The notes: generated by a model not told the origin, from the sequence alone. Counted from the stretch's first letter, positions 1 to 8,820 are shown. The stretch is DNA of 20,286 nucleotides from Symbiodinium natans (GCA_905221605.1 CAJNDS010002307.1:110001-130286); one strand, 5' to 3'. Numbers and translations: made by a program.

Positions 1-1
1 A

Positions 2-38
2 CCCCGAACCCTAAACCCTAAACCCTAAACCCTAAACC
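2..38 (-). repeat. ITS, CCCTAAA
   Basis: About four CCCTAAA units plus one CCCCGAA variant at the window edge. Opposite-strand arrays follow, so this is not evidence of a chromosome end. Confidence 0.9.
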
Positions 39-131
39 TCCAAGTATAGCAACCAAGTCGCCACGACAACCAGGCTAAATGTCGCCTGCCACCATGGCAT
101 CCCTTGGATTTTTTCTGGAACAGCAACATAA

Positions 132-267
132 AGGGTTTAGGGTTTAGGGGTTTGGGGTTTGGGGGGGTTTAGGGTTTAGGGTTTATGGTTTAGGGTTTAG
201 GATTTAGGGTTTCGGGTTTAGGGTTTAGGGTTTAGGGTTTAGGGTTTAGGGTTTAGGGTTTAGGATT
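132..267 (+). repeat. ITS, TTTAGGG, part degenerate
   Basis: About nineteen units; the first third carries TTTGGGG and G-run variants, and the last third is regular. Confidence 0.95.
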
Positions 268-828
268 TCAAGAACCAGGATACTTTTGAGTATGGAAACG
301 TAGGAAATAACACAGTACCCTTTTTTTGTTGGTGCCTTCGGTCTCTAGGTTAAGGTCCGGAAGAAGCCCTAAGACTTCGGACAGCCCAGATACCGGGGGT
401 GAAGTCAAGCTCGTCATTCGAGTCCCACGGGTGAATCGACGACGCGCCGTCATCGCTGTACTCCTGAGCTTCTTTCCCAAAGGGGTCCATTTGTAGTACC
501 ATTGTGGAATTAGGTACCTCAAAACCCTACTTCGTAGGGCTTTAGGGTACCCAATTCCATAATAGTACTACATATGGGCCCTGTTGGTGCTTAGGCGAAC
601 TTCAGGGCGGTAATGGGGCGACACGCACGAATTCAAGATTTAATGTTGTTAGGGTTAAGGGTTCAGGGTTTGTGGGGCATTGTTTAGGCTTCCGGGTTCA
701 GGGTGGAGCACGAACCATCGTGCAAGTGTCCTCGTCAGAGGAAGGCAGCTCTGTTACATCCCTGGCGGACATGGCTCTGCGCTGCCGGTGGCCGCTGGCC
801 GCTAGAGGTCAGCTGCTCTGAAGATGCA
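268..828. other. Spacer with family A element; no gene recognised
   Basis: Apart from the hairpin at 481-582 it is unique sequence. On the minus strand, about 357-472 is open in a frame reading EAQEYSDDG, HPWDSNDELDFTPGIW and similar. This looks more protein-like than chance, but it is short and I do not recognise it. It may be a decayed exon or transposon piece ending at the hairpin. Confidence 0.35.
481..582. repeat. MITE-like hairpin element, family A, copy 1
   Basis: About 102 bp that fold back on themselves. The left arm AGGGGTCCATTTGTAGTAC is mirrored by GTACTACATATGGGCCCT at the right, and the inner arms GGAATTAGGTACC and GGTACCCAATTCC also pair. The loop is about ACTTCGT. It has no coding capacity and shares arms with copies at 10673, 15934 and 16491. 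The family type is inferred from structure; I do not recognise it from a library. Confidence 0.75.
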
Positions 829-905
829 CCCTAAACCCCAAACCCCAAACCCCAAACCCTAAACCCTAAACCCTAAACCCTAAACCCTAAACCCTAAACC
901 CTAAA
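829..905 (-). repeat. ITS, CCCCAAA variants then CCCTAAA
   Basis: Four CCCCAAA-like units followed by regular CCCTAAA units. Confidence 0.95.
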
Positions 906-1044
906 TGTGCATGTCCTTTGATAAGAACCCTGTCGCTAGCATGACGCCCGTATTGCTTCTCGTGTTTGCCAGGCTTGAGGCCCAAAACCTTGACCAAAAA
1001 AGCCGGAGGTCGCAGCGTCACAAGACACTAAACCTAAACCATAA

Positions 1045-1150
1045 ATGGGTGGTCGTCAAAATGATGGTCCCTTTTTGGATCCCTATTATCATACGGCACC
1101 TGATATATGGGGTGCCCCAAAAAGGATCATCATTTTGACAACCACCCAAA
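1045..1150. repeat. MITE-like hairpin element, family C
   Basis: The left arm GGGTGGTCGTCAAAATGATG (1047-1066) and right arm CATCATTTTGACAACCACCC (1128-1147) are inverted copies with one mismatch. Pairing extends inward through GTCCCTTTTTGG against CCAAAAAGGATC. The centre of about 35 bp is unpaired. Only one copy is seen here. Confidence 0.7.
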
Positions 1151-1263
1151 TCCTGAACACGTTTGAGGCATTAGAGGTAGGCAACACCCAGACAGCCCAA
1201 TGGTAGTTCCTTGTTGTCGGCACCTCCAAGATCCCTAAACCCTCCTTAAACTTGAGCCCTACT

Positions 1264-1297
1264 CCCCCCCCCCCCCCCCCAAAAAAAAAAAAAAAAA
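1264..1297 (+). repeat. C17-A17 homopolymer pair
   Basis: Seventeen C followed directly by seventeen A. It is flanked by the inverted pair GGCACCTCC (1219-1227) and GGAGGTGCC (1311-1319), so it may be the core of another small hairpin element. Confidence 0.8.
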
Positions 1298-1480
1298 CCA
1301 CTCACGCAGGGGAGGTGCCCTTCTGGGTCGTACCACCGAAAACCTTACGCCCCCAACAGGTTCAACCCATTCCCGCGGTTCCTGTTGAGAACTTGCACTG
1401 ACTGGGGACACTGGACTTAAGTTCCTTGTCAAGGAGCCAGCTTAACTTGGCTAGCCGAAGCCAGAGAGGCACCCCCACAA

Positions 1481-1590
1481 CCCTAAAACTTAAACCCTAA
1501 ACCCTAAACCCTAAACCCTAAACCCTAAACCCTAAACCCTAAACCCTAAACCCTAAACCCTAAACCCTAAACCCTAAACCCTAAACCCTA
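1481..1590 (-). repeat. ITS, CCCTAAA, near-perfect
   Basis: About fifteen units; only the first is altered. Confidence 0.97.
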
Positions 1591-1705
1591 CCATGCCCCA
1601 AGCCCTACACACGGTGGATTCATAGAGGCTGTGTGTGGGCGCAAGATGCCCGACAGAGGTGCCTGATGTACATCAACTCCCCTGTGCCGTTGGCTAAGGG
1701 CTCTT

Positions 1706-1762
1706 TTGGGGTTTAGGGTTTAGGGTTTCGGGTTTCGGGTTTCCGTTAGGGGGTTTGGGGAT
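1706..1762 (+). repeat. ITS, TTTAGGG with TTTCGGG variants
   Basis: Short degenerate array containing TTTCGGG units. Confidence 0.85.
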
Positions 1763-1875
1763 TTATGATTCATGAGTTGCAGGGGTAGAGGGTTTAGGTT
1801 TCGGGGCTTTCAAGGGGCCTGCAAACCTGAATGGCAAAACCAGAGCAGGTTCTATGAGATTCCAACCCCAAAGTA

Positions 1876-1947
1876 ACCCTAAACCCTAAACCCTAAACCC
1901 TAAACCTTAAACCCTAAACCCTAAACCCTAAACCCTAAGCCCTAAAC
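1876..1947 (-). repeat. ITS, CCCTAAA
   Basis: About ten units, with one CCTTAAA and one CCCTAAG. Confidence 0.95.
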
Positions 1948-2372
1948 GCATGAAGCCGCGCCTCACTTCGGCGGCGGCCTTGTTTCCTACTTGAACAGCT
2001 CTTATAAGCTGTCGAGCTACAGCTGTTTGAAAGATGTTGCGGAAGGAAGCTGCATGCAGCTCGGCACATCATGATCCCTTGCGTGCGAGCAGAAGCTGAG
2101 GTGAGTGGAAGACGTTAGGGTTTAGGATTTAGGGTTCAGGGTTTAAGGGTTAGGGTTTAAGGTACTACTGAGGAACACTCAGACGGCTACATGCGCATCC
2201 TTCAGGCACTCTGGCAGTGCAGCAGCTTCGTAGCAGTAAGACAAAACCTTACAGTAATCAGTACGTGCTCCTGGATTAACAGTAAGATTCGCGCCCAGCC
2301 ACTATGCTGTGCATGCAACCAGCTCCATGGTCATGCACGCAGATCGTCTCTGCTCCATATTTCATCATCCTT
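1948..2372. other. Spacer, no gene recognised
   Basis: Unique sequence apart from the small ITS at 2115-2161. A short open frame at 2191-2415 runs into telomeric repeat and has no recognisable motif. Confidence 0.4.
2115..2161 (+). repeat. ITS, degenerate TTTAGGG
   Basis: Six to seven altered units. Confidence 0.8.
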
Positions 2373-2462
2373 AACCCTAAGCCCTAAACCCTCAAACCTA
2401 AACCCTAAACCCTAAACCCTAAACCCTAAACCCGAAACCCTAAACCCTAAACCCTAAACCCT
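2373..2462 (-). repeat. ITS, CCCTAAA
   Basis: About twelve units, with one CCCGAAA. Confidence 0.95.
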
Positions 2463-2584
2463 GGGCCTGAAGATCCTCAGAGCCCTTATGCTCGGAAGCC
2501 CTAAGTTCCCAACCCGACGATTGCATGGGTCCTTCGTTGGGTGGCTGCTGGGTTGACAGCATCCCGTTTAGGGCAACAAACCCA

Positions 2585-2678
2585 CCCCCTAAACGTGTTT
2601 AGGGTTTAGGGTTTAGGGTTTAGGGTTTAGGGTTTAGGGCTAAAACTTAAAGCCTGAAACCTGAACCCCCAAACCCTA
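2585..2678. repeat. ITS with strand switches
   Basis: CCCTAAAC-GT-GTTTAGGG (2587-2604) is a perfect 8-bp inverted junction. It is followed by TTTAGGG units to 2640, then by degenerate C-strand units to 2678. Confidence 0.85.
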
Positions 2679-2831
2679 TGAGGGTCCCCTTCCCAGACCC
2701 TTCCTTTGCTGAGTTACATGGCGCCCTTCATCATCGACCCCAATCCCCCAACCCCCCTCCCCGAGCCTTACTTCCCCTAAACCCCAAAGCACTAAACCAT
2801 AACCCGAAAACCAAAAAAAAACAAGAAGAGT

Positions 2832-2913
2832 ATCCTAAACCCCAAAACCTAAACCCTAAACCCTGAACCCTCACCCTAAACCCGAAACCTTGAACCCTGA
2901 ACCCTAAACCCTA
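2832..2913 (-). repeat. ITS, degenerate CCCTAAA
   Basis: Contains CCCTGAA, CCCGAAA and CCTTGAA variants. Confidence 0.9.
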
Positions 2914-3351
2914 TGAGACCTGCTGGTGGGACAGCCAGCGCAAGCCTCCAGGCCAGTCATGCTGGCAATGCGGTTGTTCTGCAGGTACAGCTGCTGCAGC
3001 CGCCTGGAACAAGACTGGGGTTCAGAGCGTTTGGGGGCTTAGGAGTTACAAGGGTAGAGGGTGTAAGGGCTTAGGGTGTTATGCGTTTAGGGTGTTAGGC
3101 GGGGTCTTTCGGTGGCACGACTAGGCGGTCTCCCAAAGGTGTGTCGGATGTTGCATGATGCTGACATGGGAATTTCCCAACATCAGGTAATTCCTCTTCT
3201 TCCCCCCAACAAACGGTACCCCATTGTTCGGAAACCCGGCTTCGGGGTGCGACTCTTCGATTGCTTGAGGGGGTTCGGCAGTTTACTTGGAGGTTCACAT
3301 ACGTAGGATGATATTAAGCTTCTTCCGGGTGCTGACTCTGCACACTAAACC
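2914..3351. other. Spacer, no gene recognised
   Basis: Unique sequence with a few decayed TTAGGG-like units around 3070-3095. The open frames on both strands at 3095-3306 overlap each other and show no known motif. Confidence 0.4.
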
Positions 3352-3389
3352 ACCCTGAACCCTAAACCCGAAACCCTAGACCCTAAACT
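3352..3389 (-). repeat. ITS, short degenerate CCCTAAA
   Basis: About five altered units. Confidence 0.8.
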
Positions 3390-3523
3390 CTGTAACTACC
3401 AATGAACCCGAAAGTGGGGTTCAGGCGCCCCCACCCCCCACCCCCTGAAGCCTCACCTCTCCGAGAGTAAATGGCTTCCGCATTCAACTTGAGGGTCTGG
3501 ACACCAAAGTTTCTGGGGCCCTC

Positions 3524-3608
3524 AGGGGTTGGGGTTTGGGGTTTAGGGTTTAGGGTTTAGGGTTTGGGGTTTAGGGATTGGGGCTTAGGGTTTTGGAGTT
3601 TAGGGTTC
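3524..3608 (+). repeat. ITS, TTTAGGG/TTTGGGG
   Basis: About twelve units with G-rich variants at the start. Confidence 0.9.
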
Positions 3609-3689
3609 GCCCTGAACCTGTCCTGAGATGCTCTATCCCGGCCAAGCTGGAAATGACGTTGTCATAAGCGTACCTGCATGTGTACAGTG

Positions 3690-3776
3690 AGGGCTTAGGG
3701 CTTACGGGTTTAGGGTCTAGGGTTTAGGGTTTAGGGCTTATAGGGTTTCGGGTTTCGGATTTAGGGTTTAGGGCTT
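3690..3776 (+). repeat. ITS, degenerate TTTAGGG
   Basis: Mixed CTTAGGG, TCTAGGG and TTTCGGG units. Confidence 0.88.
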
Positions 3777-3796
3777 ATTTAGTCTTAGGGTAGTTG

Positions 3797-3920
3797 CATG
3801 TCCCTTCGTATGGGCCCTTAAAGGGTACCCCTTAAGTACCTCTTATATACCCCATACAAACTAAGGCCCCACACTTCAGAACCCTTTCCAGGGTCAGGGA
3901 TGAACTTAAGAGCCCATGTG
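3797..3920. repeat. Dispersed repeat, family D, copy 1
   Basis: Shared with 12607-12691: CATG(G)TCCCTT near the start followed by TGGGCCC, a central CTTC(A/G)GAACCCTTT, and a final GCCCATGTG. It contains a near-palindrome CTTAAAGGGTACCCCTTAAG at 3817-3836. The function is unknown. Confidence 0.5.
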
Positions 3921-3980
3921 ATGTGGGGGTTTAAGAACATAAGGGACCCCTCATAAAGGTCCCCAAATAGCCTGGTTCCC

Positions 3981-4022
3981 TTATAAGAAGGACCCCAAAA
4001 TTGGCACCACGAAGTTCGGAAC
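3981..4022. repeat. 43-bp dispersed repeat, copy 1
   Basis: TTATAAGAAGGACCCCAAAA followed by GGCACCACGAAGTTCGGAAC is a diverged copy of 10540-10583. It runs into a C15 tract. Confidence 0.45.
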
Positions 4023-4036
4023 CCCCCCCCCCCCCC
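4022..4036 (+). repeat. C15 homopolymer
   Basis: Pure C run at the end of the 43-bp dispersed repeat. The other copy (10540) has only a C6 inside and none at this point. Confidence 0.8.
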
Positions 4037-4290
4037 ATATGAGTACCCTGAGAGTTTAGGATCTCATCTCATCCTCGAGCTCTCTTCTTTTGTGTAGATC
4101 ATACCGAGCTCTTTCATATCGGTGAGAAGAACTGGAGAGAGAGTGTCAGCCTTGTGTGTGGACACCTCGAGAGACGTGACGTCACCCTAAGGCTTTTCCA
4201 GAAAGCAGGTGTCTAAGAATAACTGAACCCATGCCCCTTAACCTCTAAAAGGAGAATATAAGGAAGGATTCTCCCATACCGCTTACTGTC

Positions 4291-4369
4291 TTTCGGGTTT
4301 AGGGTTTAGGGTTTAGGGTTTAGGGTTTGGGGTTTGGGGTTTGGGGTTTGGGGCTTAGGGTTTAGGGTA
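4291..4369 (+). repeat. ITS, TTTAGGG then TTTGGGG
   Basis: Regular units followed by four TTTGGGG units and two TTTAGGG-like units. Confidence 0.95.
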
Positions 4370-4449
4370 TATATGTTGAATATTTCTTAGGAGGTGCAGG
4401 CCGGGGAGAGAAAAAACAAAAGCCCAAAAAAAACAAAAACCCAAGTTTC

Positions 4450-4511
4450 AACCCTCAACCCTGAACCCCAAACCCTGAACCCTAAACCCAACACCCTAAA
4501 CCCTAACCCCT
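4450..4511 (-). repeat. ITS, degenerate CCCTAAA
   Basis: CCCTCAA, CCCTGAA and CCCCAAA variants. Confidence 0.88.
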
Positions 4512-4600
4512 GGCAGTTGAGGGCACAGCACGTAGACGCCTGGGACCAACCTCAGACCCTCGAGGTCAGGTCCGATCCGCTTGTCTCGGCCAAGGGTCCA

Positions 4601-4660
4601 AGGGTTCAGGGTTTAGGGTGTAGGGATTTAGGGTTTAGGGTTTAGGGTTTAGGGGTTGAG
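4601..4660 (+). repeat. ITS, TTTAGGG
   Basis: About eight units, the first ones altered. Confidence 0.9.
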
Positions 4661-4737
4661 GTAAAAAGGGGCGGGTGCGTGTTTAGGGTTTACGGTTTGA
4701 GGGGGCCCCGAGGTTAGAGCTTGGGGGCCTAAAAAGC

Positions 4738-4802
4738 TTAGGGTTTAGGGTTTAGGGTCTAGGGTCTAGGGTTTAGGGTTTAGGGCTTCGGGCTTAGGGT
4801 GT
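4738..4802 (+). repeat. ITS, TTTAGGG with TCTAGGG
   Basis: About nine units. A degenerate trail from 4681 precedes it. Confidence 0.9.
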
Positions 4803-4804
4803 TG

Positions 4805-4862
4805 GAGACCAGCACTCAGAAAAAGCCGAGCACAATATGGTACTACTCGGCGTCCTAGCATG
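4805..4862. repeat. Possible partial family B copy
   Basis: The right end TGGTACTACTCGGCGTCCTAGC resembles the family B right end, and an AAAAAG run lies upstream. The left half is not convincing. It may be an internally deleted copy. Confidence 0.3.
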
Positions 4863-4888
4863 GGAGATGTTGAACCCTGATCCCCAAG

Positions 4889-4957
4889 GCCCTAACCCTA
4901 AACCCTAAACCCTAAACCCTAAACCCTAATCCCGAAACCCCAAATCCCCAACCCCCA
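4889..4957 (-). repeat. ITS, CCCTAAA to CCCCAAA
   Basis: Regular units degrade into CCCGAAA and CCCCAAA/T at the right. Confidence 0.92.
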
Positions 4958-5048
4958 ACTGCAGAACCCGCGAAGATGGAGCAGGCTTTAGGTGGCAAAG
5001 GCAGGAAGTCTAGATATGGCAGTTGATCCAAATTCCTGCCAAATAGCC

Positions 5049-5086
5049 CAACCCTAAACCCTAAACCCTAAACCCAAAACCCCTCA
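5049..5086 (-). repeat. ITS, CCCTAAA
   Basis: About five units. Confidence 0.9.
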
Positions 5087-5169
5087 ACTGCAAAAACAAG
5101 AGGACCTTCAGATCAACCGACACATGCGCAACCCAACCCAAGTCCAGCCTGAGGGTTTGTGTTGTCAGG

Positions 5170-5272
5170 CTTGGGGTTTGGGGTTTGGGGTTTGCGGTTA
5201 GGGTTTAGGGTTTAGGGTTTAGGGTCTGGGGTCTGGGGTTTGGGGTTTGGGGTTTGGGGTTTGGGGTTTGGG
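5170..5272 (+). repeat. ITS, TTTGGGG-rich
   Basis: A core of TTTAGGG units flanked on both sides by TTTGGGG and TCTGGGG units. Confidence 0.93.
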
Positions 5273-5621
5273 ATCCACCTTTCTTAAGAACAAGCCCTAT
5301 ACCCTTCTACAATATAGAACTATAACCCCACATGCACACGGGCCAAAAAAGTATGGAAAAACCAGCCACAACCACGCGTAGCCTTGAATCTGCAAGTGCG
5401 TCAACTTCTTGTTGAACTCCTGCCGGGGGCTTTTGTCAGTTTAGGCTTCGGCTAGGCTTGGGGCTTAAGGTTTTGAGTGCTCTTGGGCCTAAAGCCCAAT
5501 ACCGCTTCGGAATATCTGTTGCAGCTGTAGGCACTGTGAACCCTAGACCCTAAACTGCCTTGTTTCAGATCCCTGGCAGGCCTCCTGGGTTAAGTTCCCT
5601 CGCAGGACCTCAGGCTGTGGG
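5273..5621. other. Spacer, nothing recognised
   Basis: Unique AT-richer sequence without repeats or open frames of note. Confidence 0.4.
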
Positions 5622-5726
5622 GTGTAGGGTTTAGGGTTATGGTTTCAGGGTTCAGGGTTCTTAGGGTTTAGGGCTAGAAGAGTCTAGGGTTGAGGGGTGT
5701 AGAGTTTGGGGTTTAGAGTCTAGGGA
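5622..5726 (+). repeat. ITS, strongly degenerate TTTAGGG
   Basis: Recognisable units with insertions and substitutions. Confidence 0.8.
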
Positions 5727-5981
5727 TTCACTAGGGAGTCGCAGTGTATGGGCTTCGGATTCAACCACCCCCAACAACCCTTCGACTACTACGACATCTC
5801 GCGTCTGCAATAGACGAAGATACCCTAGACCCAGAAACCCTAAAACTCTATAAATGCCAAGTCACGCTCGGAACCCCTCCTAAAAGTTTAACTTTGAGGC
5901 TCCCTATTGTAGTTTCTACAGAAACCCAAAAGGTCAAAGTCCTAAGAGCTAGCCAGAAGAAAGCCAGAAGAAAGCCAAGCT

Positions 5982-6050
5982 AAACCCTAATTAGGGCCCC
6001 CGTACCCCTAAGCCCTAAACCCTAGACCTTGAGATTCCCAAACCCTAAAA
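5982..6050 (-). repeat. ITS, degenerate CCCTAAA
   Basis: Scattered CCCTAAA-like units with a GGGCCC interruption. Confidence 0.7.
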
Positions 6051-6583
6051 GACCCTTCGCCCATGTGGTGGTTGCCAAGCCGCTTCAATCAGAAGTTCCT
6101 TCAGGTGTAGGGGTTTACAGCGAAAGGCTTTGCGGTTTAAGGTTCGGGGTTTAGGCAACACTTCAAACCTGTGCACCCTGAAGGCCGAAACCCTAAAACC
6201 CGAAAACGTTTCGGTTCTAGGTGTCCGACGTTGGTCGAGAAGCTAATGACCTCAGACCAACTTGGCGGCCCACCCACGCCCGAGGCCTAAACCGTCGGTT
6301 CACATTGCATCTGGAGCCCAGACGCTCCATGTTTGATTGGTTTTAGTAGGGATTGTGGGGAACTGGGTTTCGGGTTTAGGGAACTTGGAACATATGGTTT
6401 CTCTTCACTTTCAGGGACGCTACATAGGGTATCCCCTGCCAGACTAAGAGCAAGTAAGTTTAGGGTTTAGGGTAAGATCCCCAAAGCTGACTTGTAGGCA
6501 AATATAGCAAATTCTAGTTAGCACAGTCAATATAAATGGTATAGCAAATATCCATGACCAATCTTCAAATCCAAGTATAGAAG
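6051..6583. other. Spacer, nothing recognised
   Basis: Unique sequence with isolated one- to three-copy telomeric units near 6365 and 6460. Confidence 0.4.
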
Positions 6584-6662
6584 TCCCTAACCCTAAACCT
6601 TAAACCCTAACCCTAGACCCTAAACCCTGAACCCTGAACCCTGAACCCTAAACCCTAAACCT
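6584..6662 (-). repeat. ITS, CCCTAAA with CCCTGAA run
   Basis: Includes three consecutive CCCTGAA units. Confidence 0.95.
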
Positions 6663-6767
6663 CGGCAGCAAAGCCGGCAGCCGCCCGGCAGACCCAATTA
6701 AAACCAAACCCGTTTCAGCACCAGACCTTAAACGCCACAAACAGCGAACTCAAACCCTGAAGCCCTA

Positions 6768-6877
6768 CTAGGTTGCCCAGCAACCTATTAAAAAGGGTGC
6801 CCTTTTTGGCTTAAAGGGGTTTGTAAGGGAACCTAAACCCCCCAAAAAGGGAATGATGGCACTACTGGGCATCCTAG
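6768..6877. repeat. MITE-like element, family B, copy 1 (uninterrupted reference copy)
   Basis: About 110 bp bounded by CTAGGTTGCCCAG and CTGGGCATCCTAG, which are inverted repeats with one mismatch. Inside is the short palindrome AAAAAGGGTGCCCTTTTT (6790-6807), then GTAAGGGAACC, then a C6A5GGG run. There is no coding capacity. Copies at 7868, 10321 and 13409 share this order. Confidence 0.7.
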
Positions 6878-7159
6878 CCTAAACGAAAGGACAAAGCTGA
6901 GTGCTTACAGGCTATGTAATGTGCATTTTGGAATGAAAGTATAGAGAAAAGCGAACAGTCTCATAAGGGAAACTACCCAGCTGGTACCTGACACTGTCAA
7001 GGATAAACCCCTAAAACTCAAAAAATCCCTAAACCCGAACCCCCAAAACCCTAAGCCGGGTTTGGCATGAAGAGTCATGGATTCTTGAAGGGTTCGCAAT
7101 CCAAAACCTTGAGCCCTACATGCTATGCTTGTAACTATGGCGCACTCCTTCCCTGCAGG

Positions 7160-7261
7160 CCCTAAACGCAAAACCCTAAACACTTAGACCCTGAACCCTA
7201 AACCCTAAACAATAAACCCTAAACCCGAAACCCTAAATCCTAAACCCTCAACCCTAAGCCC
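7160..7261 (-). repeat. ITS, degenerate CCCTAAA
   Basis: About thirteen units with several variants. Confidence 0.92.
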
Positions 7262-7345
7262 GGCCTCCTGCGTCAGCGGATGCCCACGGACTCGGCTCCC
7301 CGAAGCGACGGACGGTGCCGACGGCGTGCAAGAGTCTTGGAACAG

Positions 7346-7745
7346 TTTTGGGGTTTAGGGTTTAGGGTTTAGGGTTTAGGGTTTAGGGACAGTTTTGGGG
7401 CTCGGGGTTTAGGGTTTTTGGGGGTTAAAGGGTAAAGATTAGGGTTTAGGGTTTGGGGTTTAGGGGTTTTGGGGGGTTTAAGGGTAAGGATTAGAGTTTA
7501 GGGTTTAGGGTTTGGGGTTTGGGGTTTAGGGTTTAAGGTTTAGGGGGGTTCCTGGTTTAGGGTTTTAGGGTTTAAGGGTAAAGGATTAGGATTTGTGCGT
7601 GCAGGGTTTTTCTGGTTTCTTGGGGGGTTTGGGGGTTTAGGATTGGGGTGTACGTAGGGGGCGTTTATGGTTTTAGGGTTTGTTGGGGTTTCGGCGTAAG
7701 GGCTTGGTTTGCGGTTGGGGTTCAAGGTTTGGGGGGTTTAGGGAT
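7346..7745 (+). repeat. Long degenerate TTTAGGG field
   Basis: Regular at 7346-7387. It then becomes a 350-bp field of altered units in which a larger motif (GGGTTTAGGGGTTTTGGGG then GGTAAGGATTAG) recurs near 7398, 7447 and 7550. This suggests duplication of an already decayed block. Confidence 0.85.
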
Positions 7746-7867
7746 AAGGCTGTGGGGTCTGCGTGCGTGGTTAAGGGGGGTTCACAGTTTGATGCAGGGT
7801 GTTGGGCTTCAGGATTTGTGATCGTTGTTTCTGGGTAGAGGCTGCAGGTTTAGGGTTTAGGAATACT

Positions 7868-8067
7868 TGGTAGCCCAGCAACCCTATCATTCTAAGGGTG
7901 CCCTTCTTTGGGGTTGGTTGCTGTATAAGGGAACCTTGAACCTTGAATCCTAAACCCTAAACCCTAAACCCTAAACCCTAAACCCTAAGCCCTAAACCCT
8001 AAACCCCAAACCCCAAACCCTAAACCCTAACCCCTAAAACAAAAAAAGGCAACCACTGGGCTTTCAG
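7868..8067. repeat. MITE-like element, family B, copy 2, interrupted by telomeric repeat
   Basis: The left part has TAGCCCAGCAACC, AAGGGTGCCCTTCTTTGG and ATAAGGGAACC as in the reference copy. The right part, AAAAAAAGGCAACCACTGGGC, matches the reference right end. Between them, at the site where the reference has CCTAAACCCCCC, lies a CCCTAAA array of about 90 bases (7949-8038). Confidence 0.6.
7949..8038 (-). repeat. ITS, CCCTAAA, inside family B copy 2
   Basis: About thirteen units with two CCCCAAA. Confidence 0.95.
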
Positions 8068-8192
8068 GGTTTAGGGCTTAGCAAGGGTGCTCGGATAAGG
8101 GCTTCCACCATAGCTCCAGGCAAGTCCTCTCAAACCCTACGAAAGTCACATAGGCTGCTTGAGCTCCAAGAGGTGCTAAAGCTAAGCCTCAG

Positions 8193-8270
8193 ACCCCAAA
8201 CCCTAAACCCTAAACCCTAAACCCTGAACCCTAAACCCTAAACCCTTAACCCTTTACCCTATAAACCCTT
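8193..8270 (-). repeat. ITS, CCCTAAA
   Basis: About ten units, degenerate at the right. Confidence 0.92.
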
Positions 8271-8302
8271 AGCTGCAGCCCTAAATCCTGCACGGCAGCT
8301 TG

Positions 8303-8346
8303 CCCTAAACCCTAAACCCTAAACCCTAAACCCTAAACCCTGAAAC
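8303..8346 (-). repeat. ITS, CCCTAAA
   Basis: Six regular units. Confidence 0.93.
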
Positions 8347-8449
8347 CTGCACCCCAACTGAACCTAAGCCCAACAGAGGGACTCAAAGACCCCTTTCCCC
8401 GCTGAAGCAACAAGAAGCCACCAAAACCTGGATTTAGGTTTGGTTTCAG

Positions 8450-8606
8450 TTAGGGTTTAGGGTTTAGGGTTTAGGGTTTAGGGTTTAGGGTTTAGGGTTT
8501 AGGGTTTAGGGTTTAGGGTTTAGGGTTTAGGGTTGAGGGTTTAGGGTTGAGGGTTTAGGGTTGAGGGTTTAGGGTTGAGGGTTTAGGGTTTCGGTTAGGA
8601 TTGAGG
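8450..8606 (+). repeat. ITS with TTTAGGG/TTGAGGG 14-mer
   Basis: Regular TTTAGGG to about 8531, then four rounds of TTGAGGG alternating with TTTAGGG to 8588. Confidence 0.95.
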
Positions 8607-8697
8607 GGTCTGGGGACCCTGAACTAAACATCACACGTGTCCCGTGAAACTTCGGGAAGAGTTCCCAGCTCAGGCTGCCACTCACTCCCCTGGGGCA

Positions 8698-8800
8698 AGG
8701 GTTTAGGGTTTAGGGTTTAGGGTTTAGGGTTTAGGGTTTAGGGTTTAGGGTTTAGGGTTTAGGGTTTAGGGTTTAGGGTTTAGGGTTTAGGGTTTAGGGT
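8698..8800 (+). repeat. ITS, TTTAGGG, perfect
   Basis: About 14.7 unaltered units. Confidence 0.97.
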
Positions 8801-8820
8801 CCATGTACCTAAACAGGCAC

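Noticed and set aside
1-38. CCCTAAA repeat at the window start as a true chromosome end
   Set aside because: Only about four units, one altered, followed within 100 bp by an opposite-strand array. It looks like all the other internal blocks.
2191-2415. 74-codon open frame
   Set aside because: Its C-terminal part is translated CCCTAAA repeat (KPSNLNPKP) and the rest shows no motif.
5744-5983. 79-codon open frame
   Set aside because: It contains telomere-like CCCTAGACCC and AAACCCTAAAA units, shows no recognisable motif, and ends in ITS-like sequence.
6790-6820. Possible dinoflagellate spliced-leader relic (CCTTTTTGGCTTAAAG resembles CCATTTTGGCTCAAG)
   Set aside because: The similarity falls in the inner palindrome of family B and disappears in the other copies (TTTTTGCTTTAAG, TTCTTTGGGG). 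It is not next to any coding sequence.
7540-7725. Proline/asparagine-rich minus-strand open frame
   Set aside because: It is purely the translation of decayed telomeric repeat.
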